Part shown: piece after piece, positions 34,394 through 46,186 of the stretch
How the letters are laid out: every line of letters starts with the position of its first letter
How positions within the stretch are numbered: the first letter of the stretch is position 1
NCBI GenBank assembly: GCA_033977485.1
Contig: CM066997.1
Location: forward strand, 76,478,634-76,542,633
Direction: 5' to 3'
DNA: 64,000 nt
DNA from: Hydrangea macrophylla
Taxonomy: Eukaryota; Streptophyta; Magnoliopsida; Cornales; Hydrangeaceae
Position numbers and translations under genes: made by a program
Notes under the pieces: generated by a model
The model's input: only the letters and a program-made list of their open reading frames with translations
Databases searched by the model: none
Told to the model about the DNA's origin: nothing

Positions 34394-34625
34394 GATTCCC
34401 GGGCCGTTTGCTCTTGCCCCTCCCTTCTGGCAGCGCGCTTGCTGTTGATAATCTCTTTGGCGTCCCCCGCCCGACTTGGTTTGTCTCGGGCATGTTGCCG
34501 GGTCTGCTCGAGGCCACGGCTACGCTCATCGTTCCCGAATGCCCCAAAGCCGAAGGAGATACTAGTGCAGTATGGGCACGCTGCCGAATCCGCATGGGCA
34601 CGCGATCACGTGTGTCATTCCCGGG

Positions 34626-34823
34626 CTAATCCTCGGCTTGAGGGGGCTTATCCTGTCGGACCAGTAGTGCTTCAATTTGATGCTGGGCTTGACGCTGGCC
34701 CTCCAGGAGTTGCGCAAGAGCCGTGGTGATTTGCTCGGAGGTCATGAAGGCTGCCGGTTGCCCGGCCTGCGAATCCGCCTGACCCGTTTGGGCAGCAGTC
34801 TTCTTACCCTTCTTCGGCAACAT
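34626..34823 (-). pseudogene. Gag N-terminal fragment
   Basis: A 65-codon frame starting MLPKKGKKTAAQTGQ with a Gln-rich helix (ITTALAQLLEGQRQAQHQIE) and ending PPQAED before a stop. It starts about 78 bases from the LTR edge, where gag of a Ty3/gypsy-type element is expected. There is no capsid or zinc-knuckle sequence. The basic start and Gln-rich amphipathic helix are common in gag N-termini, but the call depends on position more than on sequence. Confidence 0.55.
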
Positions 34824-34900
34824 GTTTGATCAGTAACGGATTTGTCTTCGAAATTTGTCGAGATTCCCACGGACGGCTCCAAACTGATGATGCCAAAATT

Positions 34901-35245
34901 TGGTTAGGAGAGTAAGAAGAATTGAGCAAGAGAGATTTGAGTATGGTTCGACCCTGTTAATTAAGTGACCTATGTCCACGTGTGTGTCAAAGCACTTACA
35001 CTAACAGATCACCGGCGGTTCTCGGTGAACCAATAGAAAGGGCGGTACTACCGGGAACCGGCAGGGTACATGCGTATGAGTTGTGTAATTGCTGTTCTGT
35101 AGAATGAGAATGCGATGCCCTTTGAAGGGGGTGAGTGGTCTCTTTTATAGATACAAGAGACCACTCATACAAGGTAAGTAACCTAATTAGGCAGTATAAT
35201 CTAATTACAATTGATCAACATAAAATAGTGGGAGTTTCGTAACCA
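34901..35245 (-). repeat. 345-bp LTR (minus), single copy in window
   Basis: On the minus strand it runs TGGTTACGAAACTCCC to TACTCTCCTAACCA: TG...CA ends with inverted TGGTTA/TAACCA. A TATAAAAGAGACC box on that strand lies near 35141-35156. The other LTR is missing. Confidence 0.6.
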
Positions 35246-35301
35246 GAATTGAGTAGTAGCAGATCACATCTTTGAGCCATTATACATAATAAAATTTGAG
35301 A

Positions 35302-35454
35302 GCATTTTTGCTCACCCAAAAAGTGGTTCACTAATGCTCACCCAAGCATCCCATCACCAATGCAGTGGGACTCAACCTAAGTATCCCATTAGCCAATGCA
35401 ATCGGACCCAAGATTAATTGGTGAACCATTTTTTGGGTGAGCAAAAGTATTTTC
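35302..35454. mobile_element. MITE with TTTTGCTCACCC termini
   Basis: Left TTTTTGCTCACCCAAAAAGT and right ATTTTTTGGGTGAGCAAAAG are inverted copies extending into TGGTTCAC. It is about 153 bases long. An internal direct repeat (CATCCCATCACCAATGCAGT versus TATCCCATTAGCCAATGCAA) is present. TSD uncertain. Confidence 0.7.
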
Positions 35455-35593
35455 ATAAAATCCTCCACCAAAGTGTCTCAATTGCTAGATCTGCTTTGAA
35501 TTTCTTCGATTCAGTTTTAGATATATATACTCCTTAAAGCTACGGTTTCACGTAGCTGCTCAATTAATTTATTCATGTAAGTTATTACTGTTT

Positions 35594-35665
35594 CTCTCTC
35601 TCTCTCTCTCCCTCTCCCTCTCTCTCTCTCTCCCAATTTGGTATAATTCCTTTCTTTCACATCTT

Positions 35666-35700
<35 letters not shown>
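35594..35700 (+). repeat. Two (TC)n tracts upstream of the phosphomannomutase exon
   Basis: Interrupted TC runs at 35594-35632 and 35671-35700, separated by unique sequence. CT-rich leaders are frequent in plant gene 5' UTRs. Confidence 0.85.
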
Positions 35701-35705
<5 letters not shown>

Positions 35706-36135
35706 TGTTTCTCTGTTTTATTTCTATGGAAAATTATTCATTATGGACAAGTTTTTTTTTTTCTGATAAAAATGTAGTATAAAGTATAGATAGAACTGAG
35801 TCGACTCGGTCCCTGTGATAGTTTTTTTTTCCCTTTTCACACTTGTAGATGTAGTAGAGATAAACAAAAATAAGCTGACCCAAATGATATTAAATTATTG
35901 GTCTTGGATTCTGAAGAAAAAAAATATATTTATGGAGAAATTGGTTACTTCCTTAATTTAGAATTTGAAGAGCAAATCTTCTGCATACTCCACTGAGTTT
36001 CATCATAATTACCCCGTGTTAAATTAAATTAAATTAACTGGTGGAATTTTATCATGGGTACATTCAATATTTGATGTGAGGACTGAACAATTGCCATTTG
36101 TAAAATTTGTTGCAGTAAAAAAAATTGTTTTTGTT

Positions 36136-36203
36136 ATGATGGCTACAAGAAATGGCCTAATTGCTCTGTTCGATGTTGACGGAACTCTTACAGCTCCATG
36201 AAG
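36136..36203 (+). pseudogene. PMM: Phosphomannomutase exon 1, nonsense-mutated
   Basis: Encodes MMATRNGLIALFDVDG then TLTAP, followed by an in-frame TGA at 36199-36201 and a splice donor (AAG|GTGTTA at 36203/36204). This is the HAD-superfamily motif I of eukaryotic phosphomannomutase (the DVDGT aspartates form the phospho-enzyme), the cytosolic enzyme that interconverts mannose-6-P and mannose-1-P for GDP-mannose and ascorbate synthesis. In plant PMMs the residue after TLTAP is normally Arg; a single AGA to TGA change would give this stop. The rest of the gene is not in the window: about 155 bases into the intron the sequence is taken over by a Tat-type LTR element (36359). Upstream (CT)n tracts fit a real 5' leader. 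Either a host gene killed by insertion or a gene fragment. Confidence 0.8.
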
Positions 36204-36358
36204 GTGTTATAAGCTGACCCATTTTCACAATCTTTACACCAGCATTGTATGATCGATCTGATTGAATACCCTAAGTTTTGTTATGCTTATTAGCTTTAAA
36301 TTATAGTATTCCTTTACTGAGATGAATGTTAGTGATGCAGATCTACTACCTATATTAC

Positions 36359-37534
36359 TGTTTACACCCTAATTTGGGATTTCCCAAGGCACATGGCAAT
36401 CGCGTGGCCCGATGACATCATCATATAAACAGGCTAGCAGATGAACGAGGATTAAGGCCGAGCATCGAGGAAAGACCGATATCAATGTTACATACTGATA
36501 AGAATGATACATCCCAAACAAGGATATCAATGTTGAAACCAAGAAGGGGGACGCTTGTCTAAGAATTACCTCAGCCTCAACAAATGGGACCGAAGTTACA
36601 AAGTAAGAGCAGTAGCCATAATACACATCGGCCTCAACATGTAAGGCCGATAACCACCCGTGCAGATCCTGCAGTGGCAAGTCCGAAGGATGATAATCAA
36701 CAGAGTAGCTAAGCAAGGGAATGTAATATCGGGCTTAGGGAATGGTTAGCAGAGTCTTTGGAACGGTGGCTCAATGAGGAAACATCGATTCAATAAGATC
36801 GATGGCACTAATAGACTTTATACGAAGAATAATGCCGAGATCCATCAGCCAATGAGGGTCAAGCTACACAGAGAAGGATGCAATCGGTCAACTGGGATCT
36901 ATTCACAAGGCTTTTAGGCAGTAAAGCGTGGATAAAAACACGTGCTTTAAGGTATGTTGAGCTGGAAGAAAAGTAGTTACATAAGGAGAACGTGGTAGAA
37001 ATGGGAGCATCATACAGATCATGAAAGATAATCATGGGGTGAAGTGGATGTAGTATCTTGTTCATGCCTATGAAGTAGGACCCACTAAACCCACTAACAT
37101 GAGCGGTTACTCGCTCAAAGTCTATAAATAGGGTAGATGGTGCAACATTTGAGGGGGGCTAACACACATGCCACATTTGCTCTAGCAGACTGTGTTTGAT
37201 TTTCCTCAAAACATTGCTATCATTGTTCTTAAGTGATTGCGAGTTTTTCTTTTCTCTTGTAAGTGATTGTACTCTTTTCAGAATTTAATCAATGAAGATG
37301 ATGATGTGCATAGAGGTATTTTAAGTTCTAGCATTTGATTTGTTTCTTTTTCAAGTTCCATTTGTAATTAGTTGCTTGCATCAGAGTAGAGTAAAAACCC
37401 ACTTCGTTATTTTAAGAGCAATTTTAATAACGAGTCACCCAAATTAGAAGTTAGATTAGGTTGTTGCAACCTTTTTTTAGTCCACGTGGACTCTGGCACG
37501 CCCAACACTACCACACCAATTTTATTTGTAAACA
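36359..37534 (+). repeat. Left LTR of the Tat-type gypsy
   Basis: TGTTTACACCCTAATTTGGG to TTTATTTGTAAACA: ends TGTTTAC/GTAAACA are inverted, 1,176 bases. A TATAAATA box lies at 37123-37130. Confidence 0.8.
37123..37130 (+). promoter_or_regulatory. TATA box of the gypsy LTR
   Basis: TATAAATAGGG in the expected orientation, about 765 bases into the LTR. Confidence 0.65.
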
Positions 37535-37539
37535 ATTTT

Positions 37540-37558
37540 TGGCACGCCTAGTGGGACC
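37540..37558 (+). other. Primer-binding site of the gypsy
   Basis: TGGCACGCCTAGTGGGACC begins five bases after the LTR end, the standard position and TGG start of a tRNA-complementary PBS. The primer tRNA was not determined. Confidence 0.65.
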
Positions 37559-37566
37559 AGTGTCAA

Positions 37567-39710
37567 ATGGTTGCAAAAGGGACTAGATCTAGGGGGCTTT
37601 CCCAGGAGATAGGTTCACGTGAGCCTATCTTATAGCCTGTCTTAGAACCTGTCATAAAACCTGTCTTAGAATCCCCAGACAACGTGGTAGCCAGTCAGGC
37701 GAACTTGTCTAATATGACTAATAACTTACTAGGACTGTTTAACCAATGCTTTGCTGAGATGTCCATTAGGCAAGACCAGACTTTTACCTAAGTGAGCGAT
37801 ATGTTCCGGGAAATAAGGGAGTGGAAGGAACACCAAGCGGGTGATCCTTCACAACCATCTCTTCCACCAACCTTCCTGTCTCAGGTTGGATTGGGGGCAA
37901 GTTAAAATGTCCCATCTTCCTCCCAGACCAAAAAATACATTACCCCACCAAAGAGGAATGGCAAGGAAATCTTAGGGGAGACCGAAAATCCATCCTGAGT
38001 TGTAGTCTGACTAGGCATCACCATTAAGGAGCCAGTGATCGATATAAACGGGCAAAATTCAAACCATCAGTGGGGAAGGATTAATCCGTTATTCAGGGAC
38101 AACTTAGTCACCAAGGACGAACTCGTTGGGAATGATAGAATTGGTCTAGAACATGAGACTGGCATGAGAAGGGGTACCCCAGTCCAAAGGGTAAGGTTGA
38201 CAGAGAGCAGATTGCCGAGGTCATCCACCAGGACTTCGGCGGCCTTCTCTGAAGAACTCAGAGGCCCGTGTATAGGAGGCCGCATAGCGACGCTATTGAG
38301 AGAGTATCTCTTCCCTGGGGATATAAGGTACCCAACTTTACAATGTTTTCTGGTAAAAGTGATCAATCGATAGTGGAGCATATCGATCGCTTCTTGCTTC
38401 AGAGTGGGGAGGTAAGTCACCGAGGATATATGCTACTAAAGATGTTCCCCAATTCTCTAACTGGGGTAGCTTTCAACTGGTATATAAATTTGCCTCCAAA
38501 TTCTTTCCATACCTGGAACCAAAGGGAGGAGGCTTTTCACGCCCAATTTTATCAGAGAGAGCCCGAAGTCTCCATGGCCGATTTGACTAGGCTATATCAG
38601 CTGCCAAGCAAATCAGCTGAAGCATACATTGCAAGGTTCAAATGGGCTAAACATTGCTGCAAGATAATATTGCCCGAAGTGGAATTTGTCAATAAATCAT
38701 TAGGAGGGCTTACCTTTGAACTTAGGAAAAAGTTTGAAGGTATGGGTTTCCACAATCTCTTTGAACTGGCAACTCGGGCTGCCCGGTATAAATGCATGCT
38801 CGAAGAAGAGCAAGAGGGAAAAAATTCATCCAAGGGGACCTATTATAGAGATCCCAACTATGACATACACACTACAGAATATGAGATCAACACCGAAGTG
38901 GACGTGACCGAGATCGTTTCAAAACGGCCATATCTATGTCAGCCGTTGCCAAAGCCAACTGATGCACAATTGTCATTGGTAAAAAAATAGCCTTTTGAGG
39001 CCGGCAAGCAGTACTCGTTTAACATTGCGATGGATGATCATATTTTTGATTTTATGATGGCCGATAGGCAAATTTGGCTTCCACACGACGTTAAATTACC
39101 TTCGGCTAACGAGCTGAAAGGAAAAGAGTATTGCAAGCATAACTCTTGGCGTCACACCACTAAAAATTGTTTGGTCTTCCGTAATGCTTTGCATGATATG
39201 ATCAAGAAAGGAAATTTGAAGTTTGCCGAGAAAGAAAAAGAGGTCATGGGAGTTGATAGTAATCCATTCCTAGAGATAGTGGGAGCGAACATGGTGGCAC
39301 CCGATTTTACAATCCTTCGTAGGCCAAGAGAAAAGATCGATCTCAAAGGAGTTGATGTTGATGAAACAAGCACGAGAGTATACGAACAAAAGACAAAAGC
39401 AAGACTGGCTTCTAAAGTTATGTCGGACAAAATCGAGGCAAAAGTGGATAAGGTCCCAACATTGCAATGGATGGTCGATTTGATCGAACAAGGGCTATGT
39501 CTGAAGTGTAAGACCGAGGTAATCACTCCTCCTGCACCAAAGAAGGGAAAGGTGTATCGGCCACCCAGCCCAAGAAATCCAATTCATAGCCATCTCACCT
39601 ATTCAAACCAGGAGTACCGTAGAAAGCCTGAGTTCCAGAGAAGTAAGCATGATCAGGGCTACCCAAGGCGGGAGAGCAGGGATGTAAAAAGGCAAGTTTA
39701 CCAACGCTAA
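37567..39710 (+). pseudogene. gag of the Tat-type gypsy, multiply broken
   Basis: Gag packages element RNA into particles. The first ATG at 37567 reads MVAKGTRSRGLSQEIGSREP and hits a stop after 22 codons; further stops and a frame change follow before 38268. From about 38300 to 39710 one frame carries the Retrotrans_gag core: FSGKSDQSIVEHIDRFL, then FPNSLTGVAFNWYINLPPNS and AEAYIARFKWAKHCC. A TAG at 38988-38990 separates this from a following block with YCKHNSWRHTTKNCLVFRNA, a CX2H-type zinc-knuckle-like segment, in the same frame. A Pro/Arg-rich tail ends at 39710. Coding quality is recognisable end to end, so decay is by point mutations and small indels. Confidence 0.8.
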
Positions 39711-39915
39711 GACCAATCTCCACGGATGGTTGTTTCGCCATGGGTGGAAGTGAATCATTGGAAAAAAGGTGGAGCATCCCAAATTCCCAGTGCAGGCCTA
39801 CTTCACTAAGACACAGAAAAGAAGAGTGCAAAGATTGAGGCAGTCAGCTCGGGACTGGGAAGCTAAGTACCGATTGGAGAAACAACGGGCAGATCAGTAA
39901 AATTATAAGGACATT

Positions 39916-40656
39916 GTGTCGAGGGCAATTCTAAGCCGCAAAGGAAAGGAGAAGATCAAGACTGAGGATCGGGATAATCAACATCAAAAGCTTGAAATAC
40001 CATCTATCCCGGAGGTGAACGAATCAGACTTGGAAATGGCCGATATCGATTTGGATTACGAAGAATCATTGGACAAGTATATCCAGTTTGGAAGCATTTC
40101 AAAAGACTTCTTGGTGAATATGGTGTACACATTGCCGATGTCTTTCAGAGCGAGACCTGATCAGGGGAGTTAAATGGCGGGTGACGTACATAAGGACCAG
40201 AAGTGCCCATCCACACCCATATTTGTCAATAGTGAAGTAAAAGCATAAAAGCCAAAGGTATCGGTGATAAGGCCAAAGACCGAAGACGAAACAGGGAAAA
40301 AGCCAGCTAAAGTCATATTCGAGAAACTGGCAGAAGGAATGTCACAGCATTTGAAGCCATTGTACATCAACGCAGCCATTGATGGAGTGCTATATTCGAG
40401 GATATTGATCGATAATGGTGCTGCGGTAAATATTCTGCCATCGATCATGTTGCTGAAATTGCAATGTGACGAGAGCGAGTTGATCCCAACCGAGCTCATA
40501 GTTTGTGGGTTCACAGGGACACCAACAAAGACAAAAGGAATCCTCCCAGTGGAGCTCACTATATGGAAGAAGACCACCATGATGGCCTTCTTTGTGGTTT
40601 ACTCCGGAGCATCCTACAACGCCCTACTCGGTCATGACTGGATCCATACTATTTAG
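39916..40656 (+). pseudogene. Aspartic protease region of the Tat-type gypsy
   Basis: One frame (stop at 40171-40173) leads into the protease, which cleaves the polyprotein. The motif is LYINAAIDGVLYSRILIDNG then AAVNILPS: Asp-Asn-Gly replaces the usual Asp-Ser/Thr-Gly, as I recall from Tat-type elements. The flap and second half are ILPVELTIWKKTTMMAFFVV and ASYNALLGHDWIHTI, ending in a TAG at 40654-40656. The frame differs from gag. Confidence 0.75.
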
Positions 40657-41199
40657 TGTATCCCTTCAACCTTGCATCAGTTCCTGATTTTTTGGAATAG
40701 CGACGAGGTGGAAGTAGTTTGGGCTGATCACAAGCCTTTCATAGCCAGAGTGCATTGTTCTAATGTTGTTTTGTATGAAGACAATATTGACTCGTTCAAA
40801 TTTATTGGGACAGATAGGAACGGTAAGTCGAGATCGGCCACCATGGTAAAGGATCAGAAGAATCAGTTGATTCAGGTGTACAGACAACTCGATCGGCCAT
40901 CAATTGTTACGCCGATCAACAATGATGCAGAACTTAACATCCCTAATGGACTAGAACCCATCATCAGTGAAGCTTAGAAGGGCACTGGCCGTACAGGCCA
41001 GTGTTGCCAGAATGCAAGCTTTTTTGGCAAAAAAACGATTATAAATGACATCGGCTAATGTGGCCGATATCATCGAGGACTGTCAGGAAGAAGTATCAGA
41101 AGACTGCATAAGTCTAGAGGTGTTGGCATCGGCTCTTGCAAAGCTTGATGACTTAAAGGCCGATGTACAAGATCCTCTCCTTGAGGTTGATTTGGGGGC

Positions 41200-41589
41200 A
41201 AGCGGGGAATACTAACCCACTTTCATTAATCAGTTACTCGAGCCCGATTTCCAAGCATCATTGATTTCTCTTCTCAGAGAATTCAAAGATTGTTTTGCTT
41301 GGGATTACCATCAAATGCCAAGGTTGTCAAGGGAGCTAGTGGAACACCGTTTGCCTATCAAGGAGGGATACAGGTCATTCAAACAATTACCCAGGAGAAT
41401 GTCCCCCGAAGTTGTTTTAAAAGTCAAAGAAGAAATAGAATGACTATTGAGGGCCGGCTTCATAAGAACAACCAGGTACGTCGATTGGATTTCCAACATC
41501 GTATCGGTGGTCAAGAAAAATGGCAAGATAAGGGTCTGCATAGACTTCAGAAATTTGAACATGGCAGCCCCAAAAGATGAATACCCAAT
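41200..41589 (+). pseudogene. Reverse transcriptase, N-terminal part, interrupted
   Basis: Begins with FKDCFAWDYHQMPRLSREL and HRLPIKEGYRSFKQLPRRM, then after a TGA at 41441-41443 LLRAGFIRTTRYVDWISNIV, KKNGKIRVCIDFRNLN and PKDEYP. These are the fingers of Ty3/gypsy RT before the first catalytic Asp. The coding sequence stops at CCAAT (41585-41589), where a TG...CA insertion starts, and resumes in register at 58995. Confidence 0.85.
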
Positions 41590-42864
41590 TGACACGGAAA
41601 TATTTTGTATGCACTTGTGTGCAATACCTAAGTGTAGGTAGACGTGCAAGTAGTAATCTGGTTAAGACCACGTCGATCCCACAGGGAAGGTTGAAAACTA
41701 AAAACCTAGATTAACTCAAAAAGGAAAAATAAAATTCAATAAGCAAGAAAGAGTACAGAACACTAAGTTCCACAATTATCACTATTAAATGTAAAGCAAC
41801 TAAATTAAACTAATGATTAACTAATTAACTAAAGCGATATTTTAAAAATGGTTTTTCTTAATAAAAGGGGAATATTGGGATCACACGAATCCACAGTGAT
41901 CTAGCCATCTACCATGCAATTATATTAAAGCTCACTGGAGTACATCTTCTACAGTATCCCGCATTTCTCTAAAAATAAAGAATCCATAGCCCTTTCATGA
42001 CTTGGACTATATCATCACAGTTAATTTGAAACATGTAAAAGCAGTTTAAAACAATAGTTAAGACTCGCACCTACAATGGAGTTAGCATTGAAGGTGGTTT
42101 GCAAAAGATATTGAAGAACAATGCCTTAAGGCCTTAAGTTCAGAGACTGTTTTGACAAACTGATCATTTGGGGACAGCTTGATAACAAATCTCTAAAGCA
42201 GAAAGTCTAGGAATACTGCATAGGATGTTCTCAAGAATCTGAGAGTTTGATCGATCAACGCGCTTTCGATCGATTGAATATCGTCATCTCTCAATCGATT
42301 GAAATGTCTTCGATCGCTTGACTGTATCTCTGATCCGATCGATCGAACTAACTTTGATTGATCGAACACAGGTTTCAAACTGCTGCATGGCAGAGGCTAG
42401 AAATCACTATTTCATCGTGATCTCCCAACTTTAGGACTACTCAGACATGGTCTGGAGTGTCACAGATTCATTTTTAACGTGAATGGTAATTAAAGGTGCA
42501 TTTGGTTGAGATTTTAACATGACAACTATGAAAACTATCGGTTTAACAATATCTAACATGCAAGTCTATGTTCCAAATAGATTATACTACGAGAATAACA
42601 AAGCAGAATATAAATAAACTAATGTAACAGAACCTGGAACGAACAAACTGTGATTACTTGATGAGAAACCAAACCAAAATAACAATAATCCTTGAGAAAA
42701 CCTACAAAAAAACACTTTAAACTCTCAAACTCTCTCTATAAACTGATGAAAAGTAAAGTGGGCGTCCCCTAGGACGTATACATAACGAGTATTTATACTA
42801 AAACCTAGTGTTAGGGTTAATTACAACTATTCTACTGCGTGCTTAAGTTCTGATAAAAGCCACA

Positions 42865-45800
42865 TGTGGACACGGGGAATTCCGTCGTCCACTCCCGGGT
42901 TTTTTGTTTCCGGGGTTTCGGAATTGATTTTCCTTTGTTTTGAAATCGATTTGAAAGAAAACAAGAGGTTTGTTTTGAAGAAAAGAAGGTCTTTTGAAAA
43001 CAGATACAGAGTCGCCACTTGGTCTTTAGGGAACCAAGAAACCCAATTTGACTCAACCAAATGGATAAAAGGGCACCGGCCCTTCATAACCAAAGAACTT
43101 GGTTCGCGGTTTTGGTACGATAGAGGAAGGAGCCTTTGTCACGACTAAAACACCCTCAACTCGCCCCGTCTTTCGACGGGCCTCAATTAGCATCCAAATA
43201 ATCATCTTATACTATGTATGGTTCGACAATTAATACTATGGTAATATATTACATCACATAAGAAACTTGAAATTGGAAGATCAAAAGATAAGATATCATT
43301 CATAAGATTTAAGCCAAGTATCACACAATGCAAAGTGAAAAATCACACAAAACAAACCTAGGAAAAATCATCTACTTATGTATCAAGTAATTAAGTTTTC
43401 CTAATCTAAAGGGGGACATGAATTGTTATTGAAACAAATAAACAAAGAAATCAAAATATGCTTAGCAAGCTAGTATGATGCATGTTAATCTTTGAGAAAA
43501 GAAGACCTCTCAATCCCCGGGATGGATGAGAAAGGATGATTAGATCGGGGGAAGCATGAACGTGTGATCAAGTTCATTCCTTATAATCTTCTTAGATTAG
43601 GAGCCATGAAGGCCCCAAATCTTGCATGGATGCAATGTATGTATCTAGAATGTGCCAAGGTTGTAGTGTGCTTTGTGTTCATGGATTCCTAGAATGACTT
43701 AGAAGTCTATAATGTGTATGAATGAATGAATGCAATCATCATGGGATATGTACAAATGTAGTATGAACTACTTCCTAAGATATGAACTAATTTGGAAGGC
43801 ATATAAGCATCAAATCAAAGAATGAAAGTTAAAATGTGCTTGCTGTGAATAGTGGACAGAACAGTAACTAGATCTTTGGAAAATTGAAAAGAGGGGTTAG
43901 GAATGTTTTCAATGCATGATTTTTTATGGAGATGTTCCTTATTGTGTCTAAAATACAACCCAAAAATACAATCTTTAATAACTACTACAGATTGAGAGAA
44001 ATCACATAAACAACAAAGGTCACTCAGAAACAGAGTCCGTACTGTTGACTGAAATGTTAGAAAATCATAGAAAATGAAAACGAATGATCTAGAGGCCCAT
44101 TTTATTCAAAAAATTTCCTAAGACATTGAAGTTTGAGGGAAAAGTAAGTTAGGATCACCCCTTTTGGAAAAGGTTTCTGAAAAAAGAGGTTGGAAGTGGA
44201 CCTAGCTGCTGTGACAGCAAAAACAGAATGTCTGGAAGGAATGTTTGGATCCAAATGGACCATTTCCAAGTACTTCCAAGTCAAACCAAAAAATCATGGG
44301 TGTTCTCCAATGGGTTAGGAAGACTTTCCAAGTGGCCTTGCATCCGTATGTTGAGTATTGAGTTCTAGGAAAATCTTTGAACTAAGATTATTCACTATTT
44401 TGACTCACTGTTTTGAAAGTTTTGGGAAAAACTAGAGTTTTCTTTCTTGAGATTAAAATGAGGGGTTTTAAGAGGGGTTTTGAAGTAGATGTTTTGAAAG
44501 CATATTTTCAATACTCAATGAAGATTATAGCCACTTGAAATTTCAACATCAAACTCATCATCAAGAACCTCCAAGATTGTTGGAAAGATTTATTTTTATT
44601 AGAACATAACTTCAATACACTTCAAGAATACCTTGGAGGTATTGAAGTTATGATCATCATCTATCAAACATGTTTTTGAGGTCAAGAGCTACTATCCATA
44701 AGGATTCACTCACCCCAAACTTCATGTCATCATTTAGATGATGATGAACTAGTAAGTAAATAAAGAAAATAAAAAAGAAATGAGGTAAGAAGAGATGAAC
44801 ATAATATGAACAAGTAAGTAAATAACAATCAATAGATGATAATCAATGTGATTTTGGACTTGTAGCTTGGTGTTTCACTCATAGATTTTGACATTTGGAC
44901 ATGGAAGTAGCTTCCTAACTCAAGAATGCTCAAGAATGGTGATTGGGGGTGTTTGGGATGTGAAGTATAAGAGAGGTAATGGAAGAACACAAGATTAAAA
45001 CTCACTTTCTATAGAAAAATAGTAGGAGGAAGCTCCTTTTCTCTCTTCTAAACCTATCTCTATCTCTCTTCTTCTCTACAACTTTTCAAGCTTTTGCACT
45101 TGCCCCCCCCAAAATGAAGAGCAATGGGGGGTTTATATAGGCCAATTTGGGGTGGTTTTGGGATTTTAGAAGTGTTCCCATTGGTCCCAAACATCTGTGA
45201 ACATAAAACTACGTCGTTTTGGTTTTCAATTAATCAAATTGGACCCCCAAAAAAATTACAAAAATGGACTCTGCGAGGGTTGAGTGCCGCGGCGGCACTG
45301 GGCCTGTGCCGCGGCGGCAGTGGGCCTGTGCCGCGGCGGCACTGCTCCTCAGACTCCCAGAAATTTACGTTTAGGCCCCCAGAGGTTCCGGTATTCGCGA
45401 AAAGGCCCTATTTTGTCCGAAATTCACAGAAAATGCATACGAACTCCAAATTGAGGTTGTGATATACCGTTGGAAAGGTAATGGAGTCTAATTTACATAA
45501 ACAATAAGTCGGGAATAGGTCACTTTGAAAAGTTTTACGGTATTTGCGATAAAAGCCGATTTGACCGCCTTTTTCGCCTTCGAAAATTCATAATAAACTT
45601 GTTTTAAATCCAGGAATTATGTGTGATATACCGTTGGAAAGCTATTGACCTCTAGTATCCATGAAAAATATTTGAAAATTGTTTCGGTGCCCCGATTCCA
45701 AAGTCAAATCTTGGTCAAATTGGTCAAATCTGGGATTCCCGGGAAGTTCAAGGAACCTCCGGAAGCTCCCAGGAGCCGACGTTTTCGCTCGATTCTCTTT

Positions 45801-46171
45801 TAAAACTCATTATAATACTTTTCTAATGATTCCGGTGAATTCTAACGATTTTGGTCAAACTTGGTCAAACCGGTCAACGGGGACTTTCGGGGAACTTCCG
45901 GGACTTCCGGGGGTCTCTGGGAGCTGACGATTTCATCTGATTTCACTTAAAAACTCTTTTTTTTTTTACTTTTCTTACAACATAGCATGTTTCCAGAATT
46001 TCGGGACCAAATCTGGGAGTTTTCGGGCTTTCAGGGGCGTTTTGGTCATTCTGAGCATTTTGAGAAATAGAGCTAACTTCCAGGAGTCCTTTTTGAGTCT
46101 TTTTCGATCATTGTGAACCACCAAGCTATGGGTCTCCTAAATCTGATAGCCGACAAAATGGGGTGTCTACA
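42865..46171 (-). repeat. Family-A 3' LTR (left in window)
   Basis: TGTGGACACGGGGAATTCCG to GGGGTGTCTACA. TATATAAAC on the minus strand at 45132-45139. A 22-bp GC-rich unit is present three times at 45284, 45306 and 45328; the partner LTR has one. Confidence 0.9.
45284..45348. repeat. 22-bp GC-rich minisatellite, 3 units
   Basis: GTGCCGCGGCGGCACTGGGC type units at 45284, 45306 and 45328. The core GTGCCGCGGCGGCAC is a near palindrome. Unit number varies between LTR copies: three here, one at 54490, two diverged at about 10475. Confidence 0.9.
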
Positions 46172-46186
46172 GTTTGCCCCTCTTTG
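46172..46186 (-). other. Polypurine tract of the family-A element
   Basis: The minus strand reads CAAAGAGGGGCAAAC directly against the LTR start TGTAGACACC, the position and composition of a PPT. Similar AGGGGCAAA motifs recur at 48679-48870. Confidence 0.75.

Larger units (their letters stand above)
33752..34900 (-). mobile_element. Internal fragment of a small-LTR retrotransposon (gag start)
   Basis: Adjoins the LTR at 34901-35245. On the minus strand the LTR is followed by TTTTGGCATCATCAGTTTGG, the usual PBS-proximal stretch of this type of element, and then by a gag-like start. Gag-like frames continue, broken, to about 33752 (for example GRGTPKRLSTAS in another frame). It is interrupted by a hAT MITE at 33841-34393. 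The left half of the element is missing. Confidence 0.6.

Noticed and set aside
34059..34601. A 180-codon minus-strand frame
   Set aside because: It crosses the boundary of the hAT MITE at 34393, so it fuses gag remnants with MITE sequence and cannot be one gene.
38067..38420. Antisense frame of 117 codons over the gypsy gag
   Set aside because: The plus strand carries the recognisable gag; the antisense frame has no motif.
36359..41589. An intact retrotransposon polyprotein
   Set aside because: The frame is broken by several stop codons and shifts from gag onward; only domain remnants remain.
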